Assembly (NCBI RefSeq): GCF_900007165.1 | Contig: NZ_CYGY02000049.1 | Coordinates: forward strand, 1-64,000 | From: Paraburkholderia piptadeniae | GTDB lineage: Bacteria; Pseudomonadota; Gammaproteobacteria; Burkholderiales; Burkholderiaceae | Direction of reading: 5' to 3' | Length of the DNA stretch: 64,000 nucleotides | Shown here: positions 41,274 through 48,222 of the stretch, one piece after another | Numbering within the stretch: the stretch's first letter is position 1 | Layout of the letters: every line of letters starts with the position of its first letter | Position numbers and translations under genes: made by a program | Notes under the pieces: generated by a model | Seen by the model: only the letters and a program-made list of their open reading frames with translations | Database searches by the model: none | Told to the model about the DNA's origin: nothing

Positions 41274-42920
41274 CTAATTGCCTTCGTTGATCGTGAACGC
41301 CTGCGGATCGACGAGCATCATCATCATCATTCCGCCAGGGAAGATGTTGTTCGTGGTGATCTCGCGCTCATTGTGCGAATGCCACATGTAGGCGAATCCG
41401 GCTTCGGAGGTCGGCGGATTCGCGATCGTGCCGCTCGGCGGCGTCGTGCCCGTGAACGAAGTCGCGCGGATCGTCGCGTCGGGGCCGAGATACGGGCTGC
41501 CGCCGTACCACGGGCCGTTCGTCAGCACGCGCGCATCGGGCAACGTCACGGGGCCGCCGCTGCCGACATTGCCGAACGGATGCGCTTCGAGCGGCTTGTC
41601 GTGATCGGCGCACCACTCGTAGTAGTTCGGCGCATTGGGCGGCGCGGGCGGATTGCTGTTGACGGTGTAGTAGCCGTTCGCATCGGGAACGCAAACGCTG
41701 CCGTCGCCCGCTGTATGGCCGTAGACATCCCAGTTGAGCCCCTTGCCCGTCCAGTAGAAGATGCCGTCCATCGCGAGGCCGGGCGTCGTGGTCGTCGTGA
41801 AGAGCAGCGGACCCGCGAGCTTCGTCGCATCCGTCTTGCTCAGCAGCAGATTGCCGTCGCGCGCGAGCACGCGCACGTGATTGCCGTGCTCGTGGAACGG
41901 ATGCTGCCAGCGGCCCGAGCCGATCACGCGCAACAGCACGAGTTCGCCTGGATGCATGTGCGGATTGCCGTTGTACGGTTGATGCGGATACTGCTGCGCG
42001 TAGTTCGGGTCCATGTCGTCGGGCATCGAGCGGCCGTTGATCATGAAATACGAGGGGTGATACGGCTCGGTCTCGACGGACATGCAGCCCGTCGGCTGCG
42101 AGCACGGCTTGCTCGCTTCCTGCTCCGCCTGCGTGTGGATGCGCAGGTCCATCTCCGAGAACTGGAACAGGTACTCGCGGTCGTAGCAGGTCGATGGATG
42201 GTTATACGCGGCAGCGGCATTGCGGAAGTCGGGCTGGCCGTCGGGCAGCGTCCCCTGCACGGCGCGGCAGCCGGCGGGCACGGCGAGCGCGCCGGGCGCC
42301 GAAGTCGGCAGCACGATGATCGCGCCCGACAGGCCCATCTCCACCTGCAGATCGCCCTGCGTGCCGCTGTAGTACGCATGCGTGCCCGGCGTCGAAGCGA
42401 CGAAGCTGTACGTCACGCTGTTGCCGTGCGTCGCTTCGCGCGTGAGCAGGCCCGGCACGCCCGTGAGCGTCGTCGGACAGGTGCCGTCCGTTGTGAGCGC
42501 GGCGGCGCAGACCTGGAAGCCGGGAAACAGGATCGACGTGTTGCCCGCCGCTTCGGGCAGGTTGTTCGTCAGCGTGACGGTGACGACGTCGCCCTGCTTC
42601 ACGATCAGCGTCGGCCCCGGCACCTGCATGCTCGGGCAGTTCGCGCCGGGAATGCTGGCGGGAGAAAAGCCCGACGGCGCGGTGCGGCAGCCGTAGCCCC
42701 ACGCGTAGACGCTCGTTCCGTCAGGCTGGCTGATGCGGTTGGCCTCGGCGCTGAGATCGAAGCTCGTCCCCGTGATGCCGGGCGCGGCCGCGTGCGCATT
42801 CAGACAGTACAGCAGCGTGACGAGAGCCGCGCAGAAGAGCGCGTGGGCGAGCGTGAAACGCAGCGCCGGGCGGCGGCGCGCGTGTCTTGCGCGCCAGAAG
42901 TTGTCGATGATGTTGCCCAC
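41274..42920 (-). CDS. Multicopper-oxidase-like protein with HPFHEHG and HSH motifs
   Basis: The 548-residue product has an N-terminal anchor or signal (LAHALFCAALVTLLYCLNAHA). The first cupredoxin domain (QVPGPTLIVKQGDVVTVTLTNNLP ... GTHAYYSGTQGDLQVEMGLSGAIIV) is multicopper-oxidase-like, but the usual HSH reads YSG. The second domain has HPFHEHGNH (H340, H343, H345, H348) and YMWHSHNERE (H514, H516) followed by a Met run MMMMM. No HCH Cys site is present. The start is GTG with AGGAG 7 nt upstream; that AGGAG overlaps the stop of the preceding oxidase gene, so translation is coupled. It probably completes the copper sites of the co-encoded HCH protein. Confidence 0.88.
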   Translation of the reverse strand: MGNIIDNFWRARHARRRPALRFTLAHALFCAALVTLLYCLNAHAAAPGITGTSFDLSAEANRISQPDGTSVYAWGYGCRTAPSGFSPASIPGANCPSMQVPGPTLIVKQGDVVTVTLTNNLPEAAGNTSILFPGFQVCAAALTTDGTCPTTLTGVPGLLTREATHGNSVTYSFVASTPGTHAYYSGTQGDLQVEMGLSGAIIVLPTSAPGALAVPAGCRAVQGTLPDGQPDFRNAAAAYNHPSTCYDREYLFQFSEMDLRIHTQAEQEASKPCSQPTGCMSVETEPYHPSYFMINGRSMPDDMDPNYAQQYPHQPYNGNPHMHPGELVLLRVIGSGRWQHPFHEHGNHVRVLARDGNLLLSKTDATKLAGPLLFTTTTTPGLAMDGIFYWTGKGLNWDVYGHTAGDGSVCVPDANGYYTVNSNPPAPPNAPNYYEWCADHDKPLEAHPFGNVGSGGPVTLPDARVLTNGPWYGGSPYLGPDATIRATSFTGTTPPSGTIANPPTSEAGFAYMWHSHNEREITTNNIFPGGMMMMMLVDPQAFTINEGN

Positions 42921-42930
42921 GGCTCATCTC

Positions 42931-44493
42931 CTAGATGCAGGACTTCGTGGTCGGGTCCACCGATTGACAGATGTGGACCTCGGTCATCAATCCGCCGAAG
43001 TTCTCGGCATCGTTCGACAGGTGATCGAGGTTCGGCGTGTACAGATAGAAGACAGAGCCCGGCGCGTAGCGGCTCGTGTCGCTCGCATCGAGAATCACGT
43101 CGATCGACTCGCCGCCGCCGAGCGTGATCGAGTTGGTCATATAGGTCATGTCGTTGCCCGCCAGGTCGCGCAGCAGGCGCGCGTTGACACCGATCACATG
43201 CATCGGAATTCCCAGCGAGGCGAGCGTCTGGAATTCGCTCGTGTCGAGGTCCGAAATCCGCAAGAGCGCCTTGCCGCCGGCCGGAATGTTGATGAGTGCG
43301 GGCAGCGGCTGTGAGAAGTGCTGCGAGCCGTCGGCGACGGGCGTCTGTATCGGACCTTCCGTGACCGTGTCGGGATAGCTGCGGCCGTTGAGCAGGAAGT
43401 ACTTGTCCTTCATATCGGTGAACGGCTCCGGATTGAACGTCATGCCCACGAAGTGGAAGTTCGGATCGAAGCCGTGAATCTGCACCGGGTACTCGACGTC
43501 ATAAGCCGTCGTGCCGTCGCCGTCGTTGTACGCGTAGAGCGTCGGCGTGCCGCTCTTGTTGTTCGCATGCATGTATCCGTTCGGCAGCGGCAGCGGCGTC
43601 GAGCAGAGAATGTCGTTGCCGCACGCCGTGCGCGGATCTTTTTGTTGCTGCAACAGTGCATCGTAGAGCCTGGCGCCGCCCGCCACGCGGTTCTGGCGCG
43701 GCCTCACGAAGATCTGCCCGACCATGCCCATCTGCAAATGCTCAGGCGGCGTGATGTGGCAGTGCCAGAAGTAGGTGCCGGCGTCGGGCGCGAGGTAGTA
43801 GTACGTGAAGCTCGCGCCGATATTGATCGCGACCGACGCGTCCGGCACGCCGTCGTAGAACGACGACGCATTCGGATAGCCGTGGAAGTGCACCGTATGC
43901 TGCTCGAACAGGTCGGGCCGCATGATCATGCCGACGTTGGTCAATGTGAGGAAGAACTCGTCGTCCTCGTCGATGGCCATGGTCGGCGCGGGCATGTTGC
44001 CGTTCATCACGCCCACGTCCATGATCTGGCGCGGATCGACGTGGCCCGTCAGCTGTCCCGGTGGCGTCGACTCCGGATCGGGCACGAGACCGATCGCGCC
44101 GTTGTAGTTGGGATCGGCGGCCGTGCCGACCACGTTGAACACCGACGCGAATTCGGTGCCCGGCAGTCCCTTCTTGATGTCCGCAAGACCGGACAATGGG
44201 CCGAATGCGAACAGATACGTCTGAGTGCCGTCGGCCATCGTCGCATAGCCGTCGCCGCCCGAGATCTGCTGGCATTTGATCGCGCCGTTCACGACGTTCG
44301 TCGGCTGAGAGGTCGATCCCGTGAAGGACGGGCCCGTGTAGGCAGGTTCGCCCGCGCCTGACGGCAACGCATTCGGATGCAGCGTGGTGGTGAGCGGACA
44401 TTGCACCCGGAACGACTGCGCGAAAGACGGCAACGCGAACAACAGCAGCAACAGCGCCGCCACGCCGTTGCGATATGCGAGGGTACTGAGCAT
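42931..44493 (-). CDS. Multicopper-oxidase-like protein with HFHG and HCH motifs, first gene of operon
   Basis: The 520-residue product has a signal peptide (VAALLLLLFALPSFA). The first cupredoxin part (about 160-265) carries QHTVHFHG (H202, H204) and the type 1/type 3 copper motif WHCHITPPEHLQMGM (H244, C245, H246, H252, M255/M257). This has five rather than three residues between HCH and the next His. The second part (about 330-520) has cupredoxin strands (FLLNGRSYPDTV, ALLRISDLDTSEFQTLASLGIPMHVIGVNARLL) without copper ligands, like domain 2 of laccases. It therefore holds only half of a normal set of four motifs. GGAGGT precedes the ATG by 4 nt. It is exported and probably oxidises a metal ion or organic substrate at the surface. 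Confidence 0.9.
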   Translation of the reverse strand: MLSTLAYRNGVAALLLLLFALPSFAQSFRVQCPLTTTLHPNALPSGAGEPAYTGPSFTGSTSQPTNVVNGAIKCQQISGGDGYATMADGTQTYLFAFGPLSGLADIKKGLPGTEFASVFNVVGTAADPNYNGAIGLVPDPESTPPGQLTGHVDPRQIMDVGVMNGNMPAPTMAIDEDDEFFLTLTNVGMIMRPDLFEQHTVHFHGYPNASSFYDGVPDASVAINIGASFTYYYLAPDAGTYFWHCHITPPEHLQMGMVGQIFVRPRQNRVAGGARLYDALLQQQKDPRTACGNDILCSTPLPLPNGYMHANNKSGTPTLYAYNDGDGTTAYDVEYPVQIHGFDPNFHFVGMTFNPEPFTDMKDKYFLLNGRSYPDTVTEGPIQTPVADGSQHFSQPLPALINIPAGGKALLRISDLDTSEFQTLASLGIPMHVIGVNARLLRDLAGNDMTYMTNSITLGGGESIDVILDASDTSRYAPGSVFYLYTPNLDHLSNDAENFGGLMTEVHICQSVDPTTKSCI

Positions 44494-44803
44494 AGGACCT
44501 CCGCTGAGGAGTCGGTCAGCGCGGGGGGCGCGCTGCCGTCGGGCTCTGCGATCACGGGACCAGGTGCATCGTCACACCTTCCCGTATCTGGATTTTGCAG
44601 ATGGCCAACGGGCGGCGGGATGGGGCACCTCCCTACACTTGCGGTAGGGTTGACCCAACAGGAACGGGGAATACGCGGCAACGCACCTGCCTGGAATGAG
44701 CGCGGTGACGCGCGCGACGGGAGGCTCCGCGCCGTGACTCTGCGCCGGGCGAGTGTGATAGCGTCGATCGTATGAATACGGCAAGCAGAAAAACGAGGGG
44801 CGC
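44494..44803. other. 310-bp divergent promoter region of the oxidase operon
   Basis: The region lies between the first oxidase gene (minus) and the AlkD-like gene (plus). It contains the inverted repeat at 44631-44649. I see no convincing sigma-54 element and no strong -35/-10 pair. Confidence 0.5.
44631..44649. promoter_or_regulatory. Inverted repeat CCCTAC-N7-GTAGGG upstream of the oxidase operon
   Basis: Perfect 6-bp arms CCCTAC and GTAGGG flank ACTTGCG, 138 bp upstream of the first oxidase ATG. The core CTAC...GCGGTAG is similar to CTACC...CACGGTAG upstream of the SCO gene. It is a candidate site for the NarL-type response regulators encoded at 23.9 and 27.1 kb. Confidence 0.45.
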
Positions 44804-45490
44804 GTGAGCACGACACCGAAGCAATTCGCAGATGCCATCGAGGCGGCATTCCGGCCGCTCGCAAATCCGGAACAGGCAGCGAAGATGGAGCGGTACATGT
44901 TGAACCGTTATGTATTTCTTGGGCTACCGGCGCCGGTTCGGCGCGCTGCCGTCAAGACGCTGATCGCGCAACACTGGCCGTCGTCGCATTCCCTGCTCGA
45001 CGCGGCTCGACAGCTGTGGAACAAGGGGGAGCGCGAATACTGCTACACGGCCATCGATCTGCTCATGCGGCACCATCGCTTACTATCGATCGACGATATT
45101 TCGACATTGCGCGAATTGCTCGCGCAGGAATCCTGGTGGGAGACCGTTGACGGACTCACTTCGGTCATCGGTGCCGTGCTGCTCGCGAGTGACCGTGCCT
45201 CGGGCGAAGGCCAGGCTTCGATGGACGAATGGGTACAGGACGGAAACGTCTGGGTCCGCCGGGCAGCGATGCTGCATCAGCGTGGATGGAGACTGAATAC
45301 CGACAGGCAGCGCCTGTTCCGCTACGCGAAGCAATTGGCCGGCGAAAAGGAATTCTTCATTCGCAAGGCCATTGGTTGGGCATTGCGCGACTACGCCAGA
45401 TGGGATGACAAATCCGTACGTGAGTTCGTACGGGTCAACATGCAGACGCTGTCTCCGCTAACGGTGCGAGAAGCGCTAAAACGGATTTGA
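44804..45490 (+). CDS. AlkD-like DNA alkylation repair protein
   Basis: The 228-residue product has the all-helical HEAT-repeat pattern of the DNA glycosylase AlkD: AKMERYMLNRYVFLGLPAPVRRAAVKTLI, QLWNKGEREYCYTAIDLLMRHHRLL, LLAQESWWETVDGLTSVIGAVLL, DGNVWVRRAAMLHQRGW and EFFIRKAIGWALRDYARWDDKSVREFV. The catalytic Asp and aromatic pair of AlkD are consistent with WWETVDGL. It would remove cationic 3- or 7-alkyl adducts from DNA. The GTG start has GAGGGG upstream. It lies divergent from the oxidase operon and shows no obvious functional link. Confidence 0.88.
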   Translation: MSTTPKQFADAIEAAFRPLANPEQAAKMERYMLNRYVFLGLPAPVRRAAVKTLIAQHWPSSHSLLDAARQLWNKGEREYCYTAIDLLMRHHRLLSIDDISTLRELLAQESWWETVDGLTSVIGAVLLASDRASGEGQASMDEWVQDGNVWVRRAAMLHQRGWRLNTDRQRLFRYAKQLAGEKEFFIRKAIGWALRDYARWDDKSVREFVRVNMQTLSPLTVREALKRI

Positions 45491-45539
45491 TACCGGTCGG
45501 GTGAGGTCATTGAAGTGGATCAGAAGACCATGAGGTGAT

Positions 45540-45812
45540 TTACAGTGTATCGGTACGCGCACGAAACCAAAACCGGCGCAGCAAACCCGGTTTGTCGCAC
45601 CAGCGTGTGCCCTCGTCGTAGGCGAAATGGCCATGCACCGAATCGAATCGCGGTTTGCCAGCACCATCCCAACCGGGCTTGCCATCGCAACCTGCGGCCA
45701 AGGAAAAATCCTGCACATTTTTCGAATTCTTCTGATACCGCGTAATGGCCCGATACGTTCCAATCAGGCGGGGGGCAAGCAGCAATAGCCGCGCGTCGGC
45801 ATTGCCGGCCAT
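45540..45812 (-). CDS. Small hypothetical protein at the edge of the T6SS islet
   Basis: A 90-residue frame begins MAGNADARLLLLAPRLIGTYRAITRYQK and ends GLLRRFWFRARTDTL. Its composition (Trp, Tyr, Asp and Gly well spread, LAAGCDGKPGWDGAGKPRFDSVHGHFAYDEGTRWC) looks like a real folded protein or the tail of one. No ribosome site is evident and two other minus-strand frames overlap it. I do not recognise the family. It may be a remnant of the mobile islet that also carries the broken PAAR gene. Confidence 0.35.
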   Translation of the reverse strand: MAGNADARLLLLAPRLIGTYRAITRYQKNSKNVQDFSLAAGCDGKPGWDGAGKPRFDSVHGHFAYDEGTRWCDKPGLLRRFWFRARTDTL

Positions 45813-45858
45813 GTACTGGCCCGTAGTGCATCCCGCTACTCACCAGAGACTAGAAAAC

Positions 45859-46036
45859 ATGTCGGATAACGAAGTCAATAAAGGCACCCTACACCGCTTT
45901 GCAACTATTGATGCGCTCAGCGCGCGCGGTGGGCGCGTCTCAACGGGTCGGGCCAGCAATGTTTGCCGGCCTTACTCTGGCGTGTGTTGGCGGTATTGAC
46001 AAAATTTCGGTGGCAGAGCTAATGCGGGCAGCATGA
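45859..46036 (+). pseudogene. PAAR-domain protein, frameshifted and truncated
   Basis: The first frame gives MSDNEVNKGTLHRFATIDALSARGGRVSTG, the signature N-terminus of PAAR-repeat spike proteins. It then breaks into nonsense and stops at 45999. The +1 frame from 45959 continues the PAAR homology, MFAGLTLACVGG, before diverging and ending in TGA at 46034-46036. A normal PAAR continues with DIVTY...G.GDGSEA, which is missing, so there is both a frameshift near 45955 and a deletion. In intact form it would sharpen the type VI spike and carry the lysozyme encoded next. The stop overlaps the lysozyme start as ATGA. Confidence 0.7.
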
Positions 46037-46611
46037 CAGAAGCGCTTTGCGTATGCACCACGAACAACGACCCAGGTTCAGTATTTACGGCCTATTCATC
46101 ACGGCATTGCAAACCGTGGAGCGTGTCAAGTTACGCGCTTGAATTTGTAGCAGTGCTGGAATCGGGTGTGCTCAACGGGAAGAACTTCCAGGGCCATCAG
46201 GTCACAGATGGATTCATACTGGAAGTCTACAAAGATAACCGTGGCTTACCGACCGTAGGTTGCGGACACCTTGTGGTTGACGCCGACCAACTTAAAGTAG
46301 GTGACAAGATTACTTTACAACGCGCGCAGAGTCTGCTTAGAGCCGACCTGGACCGTATGGAAGGCCGGTTGAATCGCGACATCTGGGTGCCGCTTTACCA
46401 GTTTGAATACGACGCCCTGGTTAGCATAGTCTTCAATTGCGGCCCTTTCACTGGTGCCGATGCACTCGTTACCAAAGTCAATAGCGGCGAATACAATAAA
46501 TTGTTTGACTTCATCTTGCCGTATCGCGTCGGACACAACAAGAATCTAAAACGTCGCCGGTTTCAGGAAGCGCGCTTGTTTGCTTCTGGAGTCTACGATG
46601 CGGCACACTGA
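46033..46611 (+). CDS. Phage-type lysozyme (GH24-like), probable T6SS antibacterial effector
   Basis: The 192-residue product resembles T4/P22-type muramidases: FVAVLESGVLNG (catalytic Glu), LEVYKDNRGLPTVGCGHLV (the D..G..T.GYGH motif), then TLQRAQSLLRADLDRMEGRLNRDIWVPLYQFEYDALVSIVFNCG, matching the QF.ALVSF.FN.G segment. There is no signal peptide, so it needs a secretion route. Its gene is followed by a signal-peptide-bearing lysozyme-inhibitor-like gene and by hcp, the standard effector-immunity-carrier order. The first 35 residues match no lysozyme and may be the remainder of a PAAR linker; the frame is the same as that of the broken PAAR start. Confidence 0.85.
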   Translation: MTEALCVCTTNNDPGSVFTAYSSRHCKPWSVSSYALEFVAVLESGVLNGKNFQGHQVTDGFILEVYKDNRGLPTVGCGHLVVDADQLKVGDKITLQRAQSLLRADLDRMEGRLNRDIWVPLYQFEYDALVSIVFNCGPFTGADALVTKVNSGEYNKLFDFILPYRVGHNKNLKRRRFQEARLFASGVYDAAH

Positions 46612-47092
46612 CCCCGTAGTGCTTTCAATTGCTCTCGCTCTCTCTGGATCGGTTCAGGCAGAGACCATCTACTCAGGCGAGTTCGACTACCGCACGTTCC
46701 AGCCGTCTTCACGGTATTTCGCAGGTCATGCGCCCGCCGAAATCGCGCACCTGTGCGATACGGGCGAGCATGCGTCCACCGCGGACATGGAGCAATGCGC
46801 ACATGCGAAGTTTGAGCGCGCAGAAGCGACGCTGCTACATAAGTTCGATGCGGTCGCTACAGCGTTCAGGAAGTCTGATTCGGAAGCAGAAAAAGAAAAT
46901 GAGCCGCTCGCGCTTCCACACATCTCAAAAGCTCGAAGCGCGTGGATCAACTACCGCGACGAAACTTGTTACAGCGTCGCCTATAAGAATGGCCCCGCCT
47001 CAAGTCGCTACGTCAGTTTTTGGGAATGTATGACTACCATTACGCAGGCCCACACGAAGGAATTGGACGCGCTACTGAAGAGCCCTATGTAG
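46598..47092 (+). CDS. LprI-like (DUF1311) exported protein, probable lysozyme immunity
   Basis: The 164-residue product has a signal peptide (VVLSIALALSGSVQA). It has the Cys-rich LprI pattern: FDYRTFQPSSRYFAGHAPAEIAHLCDTGEHASTADMEQCAHAKFERAEATLL and ISKARSAWINYRDETCYSVAYKNGPASSRYVSFWECMTTITQAHTKELDALL. LprI-family proteins inhibit lysozyme in the periplasm, which fits protection against self-intoxication by the effector just upstream. The ATG at 46598 overlaps the effector by 14 bp and has GGAG 7 nt upstream. Coupled expression of toxin and immunity is typical. Confidence 0.85.
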   Translation: MRHTDPVVLSIALALSGSVQAETIYSGEFDYRTFQPSSRYFAGHAPAEIAHLCDTGEHASTADMEQCAHAKFERAEATLLHKFDAVATAFRKSDSEAEKENEPLALPHISKARSAWINYRDETCYSVAYKNGPASSRYVSFWECMTTITQAHTKELDALLKSPM

Positions 47093-47152
47093 CACGCGCG
47101 CGGCGCACTCCGACACATCGGCACTTCGAACACATGAAACAAGGAAACTGAT

Positions 47153-47626
47153 ATGGCAGACATCTTTTTGAAGATCAGCGGCATTTCTGGCGAATCGCAT
47201 GATGCTCTACACAAAGACGAAATTGAAATTGATAGCCGGCGCTGGAAAATGTCGCAACCTTCTTCGATGATGTCGGGATCGGGGGGAGGTGCAGGGAAGG
47301 CAACAATTAACGATCTGAATTTTGTTCACCAGATAGACCGTTCGAGCCCTAACCTTATGCGCTACTGCCTAACGGGCCGACACATTCCCGAAGTGATCCT
47401 GACAACACGCAAAGCCGGGGGAAATCCCCTTGAATTCCTGAAAGTAACTATGGGTGACGTTGTTATAACGTCCGTCGAGCCAGTTATATATGAAGATCAC
47501 TACGCCGAGCATGTGAGCTTATCGTTCTCACGCGTCAAGCAAGAATACAAGGTTCAGGATATTTCCGGCATCAACGCAGGCGCGGTTACGGCAACCTTCG
47601 ACATAAAAGAAAACTTCGAACGGTAA
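47153..47626 (+). CDS. hcp: Type VI secretion tube protein Hcp
   Basis: The 157-residue product begins MADIFLKISGISGESHDALHKDEIEIDSRRWKMSQ, the characteristic Hcp opening. It continues with DLNFVHQIDRSSPNLMRYCLTGRHIPEVILTTRKAGG and FLKVTMGDVVITSVEPV ... VSLSFSRVKQEY. It stacks in hexameric rings that form the inner tube, and its pore can carry small effectors such as the lysozyme encoded two genes upstream. AAGGAA lies 8 nt before the ATG. No sheath, baseplate or ClpV genes are in the window, so this is an orphan Hcp islet dependent on a T6SS elsewhere. Confidence 0.94.
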   Translation: MADIFLKISGISGESHDALHKDEIEIDSRRWKMSQPSSMMSGSGGGAGKATINDLNFVHQIDRSSPNLMRYCLTGRHIPEVILTTRKAGGNPLEFLKVTMGDVVITSVEPVIYEDHYAEHVSLSFSRVKQEYKVQDISGINAGAVTATFDIKENFER

Positions 47627-47664
47627 TAGCGCGACTCACGCGTAGCAAGTGCCGAATGCGCACA

Positions 47665-47677
47665 CGCCGCTTCGGCG
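47665..47677. terminator. Short GC-rich hairpin after hcp
   Basis: CGCCG-CTT-CGGCG (extendable by two G:C pairs at the base if bulges are allowed) is followed 3 nt later by CTCTTTAATTT on the plus strand. It sits 38 bp after the hcp stop, in the convergent gap with the MarR gene. It is a plausible intrinsic terminator of the islet, with a weak T-run. Confidence 0.45.
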
Positions 47678-47719
47678 GCTCTTTAATTTCCGAATCCGCA
47701 ACGTCAGAGCCGCGACCAC

Positions 47720-48205
47720 TCACGATCGCCGCATTGTGACGCAAACCGGCTGGTTGTCGGCCATGTAGTCATCGATGATTTTCAACAGGCCCAAGAAGTA
47801 CTTCTTGATATTTGCGAGTTCTTCACTATCGAGCGTTCCATCAAGATCGGCCAGGTTGCGGTTGACAGGTTCGAACCAGGCATTGATCGTTGCACGGCTG
47901 CCTGGAATGAAGCGCAACAGAATGCGCCGCCCATCGGTCGGGTCGGGCTCACGTCTTATCAGACCGGCATTTTCGAGGTTCTTCAGGGAAGTCGTGATAC
48001 TGCCTGGCGATAGCCCCATCAGTTTCGACAGCCGGCCCGGCGTAACGGGTTGCACTTCGTCGTAGTAGGCGACTTCGAGACATTCCAGGTCGGTAACGCT
48101 CAGTCCCAGTTGCCTCGCCACAAACTGGTTGAAGGCCGCCAGCTTGACGCCAAGCAGGAATCGGAGCCTGACAACATCGACGCGTTCTTCAGTGGCATGT
48201 TTCAT
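47720..48205 (-). CDS. MarR-family transcriptional regulator
   Basis: The 161-residue product has the winged-helix layout: FNQFVARQLGLSVTDLECLEVAYYDEVQPVTPGRLSKLMGLSPGSITTSLKNLENAGLIRREPDPTDGRRILLRFIPGSR, with the conserved wing D-x-R-R. Helices for dimerisation flank it. GGAGG lies 4 nt before the ATG at 48205. It starts 17 bp after the tadC stop on the same strand, so it is likely the last gene of the Tad unit, or at least cotranscribed. Control of pilus or adhesion genes by MarR proteins is common, but the target cannot be read from sequence. Confidence 0.88.
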   Translation of the reverse strand: MKHATEERVDVVRLRFLLGVKLAAFNQFVARQLGLSVTDLECLEVAYYDEVQPVTPGRLSKLMGLSPGSITTSLKNLENAGLIRREPDPTDGRRILLRFIPGSRATINAWFEPVNRNLADLDGTLDSEELANIKKYFLGLLKIIDDYMADNQPVCVTMRRS

Positions 48206-48222
48206 GGTTCCTCCAACCATCA

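Noticed and set aside
42605..42927. Frames nested in other phases at the start of the second oxidase gene
   Set aside because: They are Arg-rich shadows; the GTG-started frame at 42920 has a ribosome site, a signal segment and cupredoxin homology.
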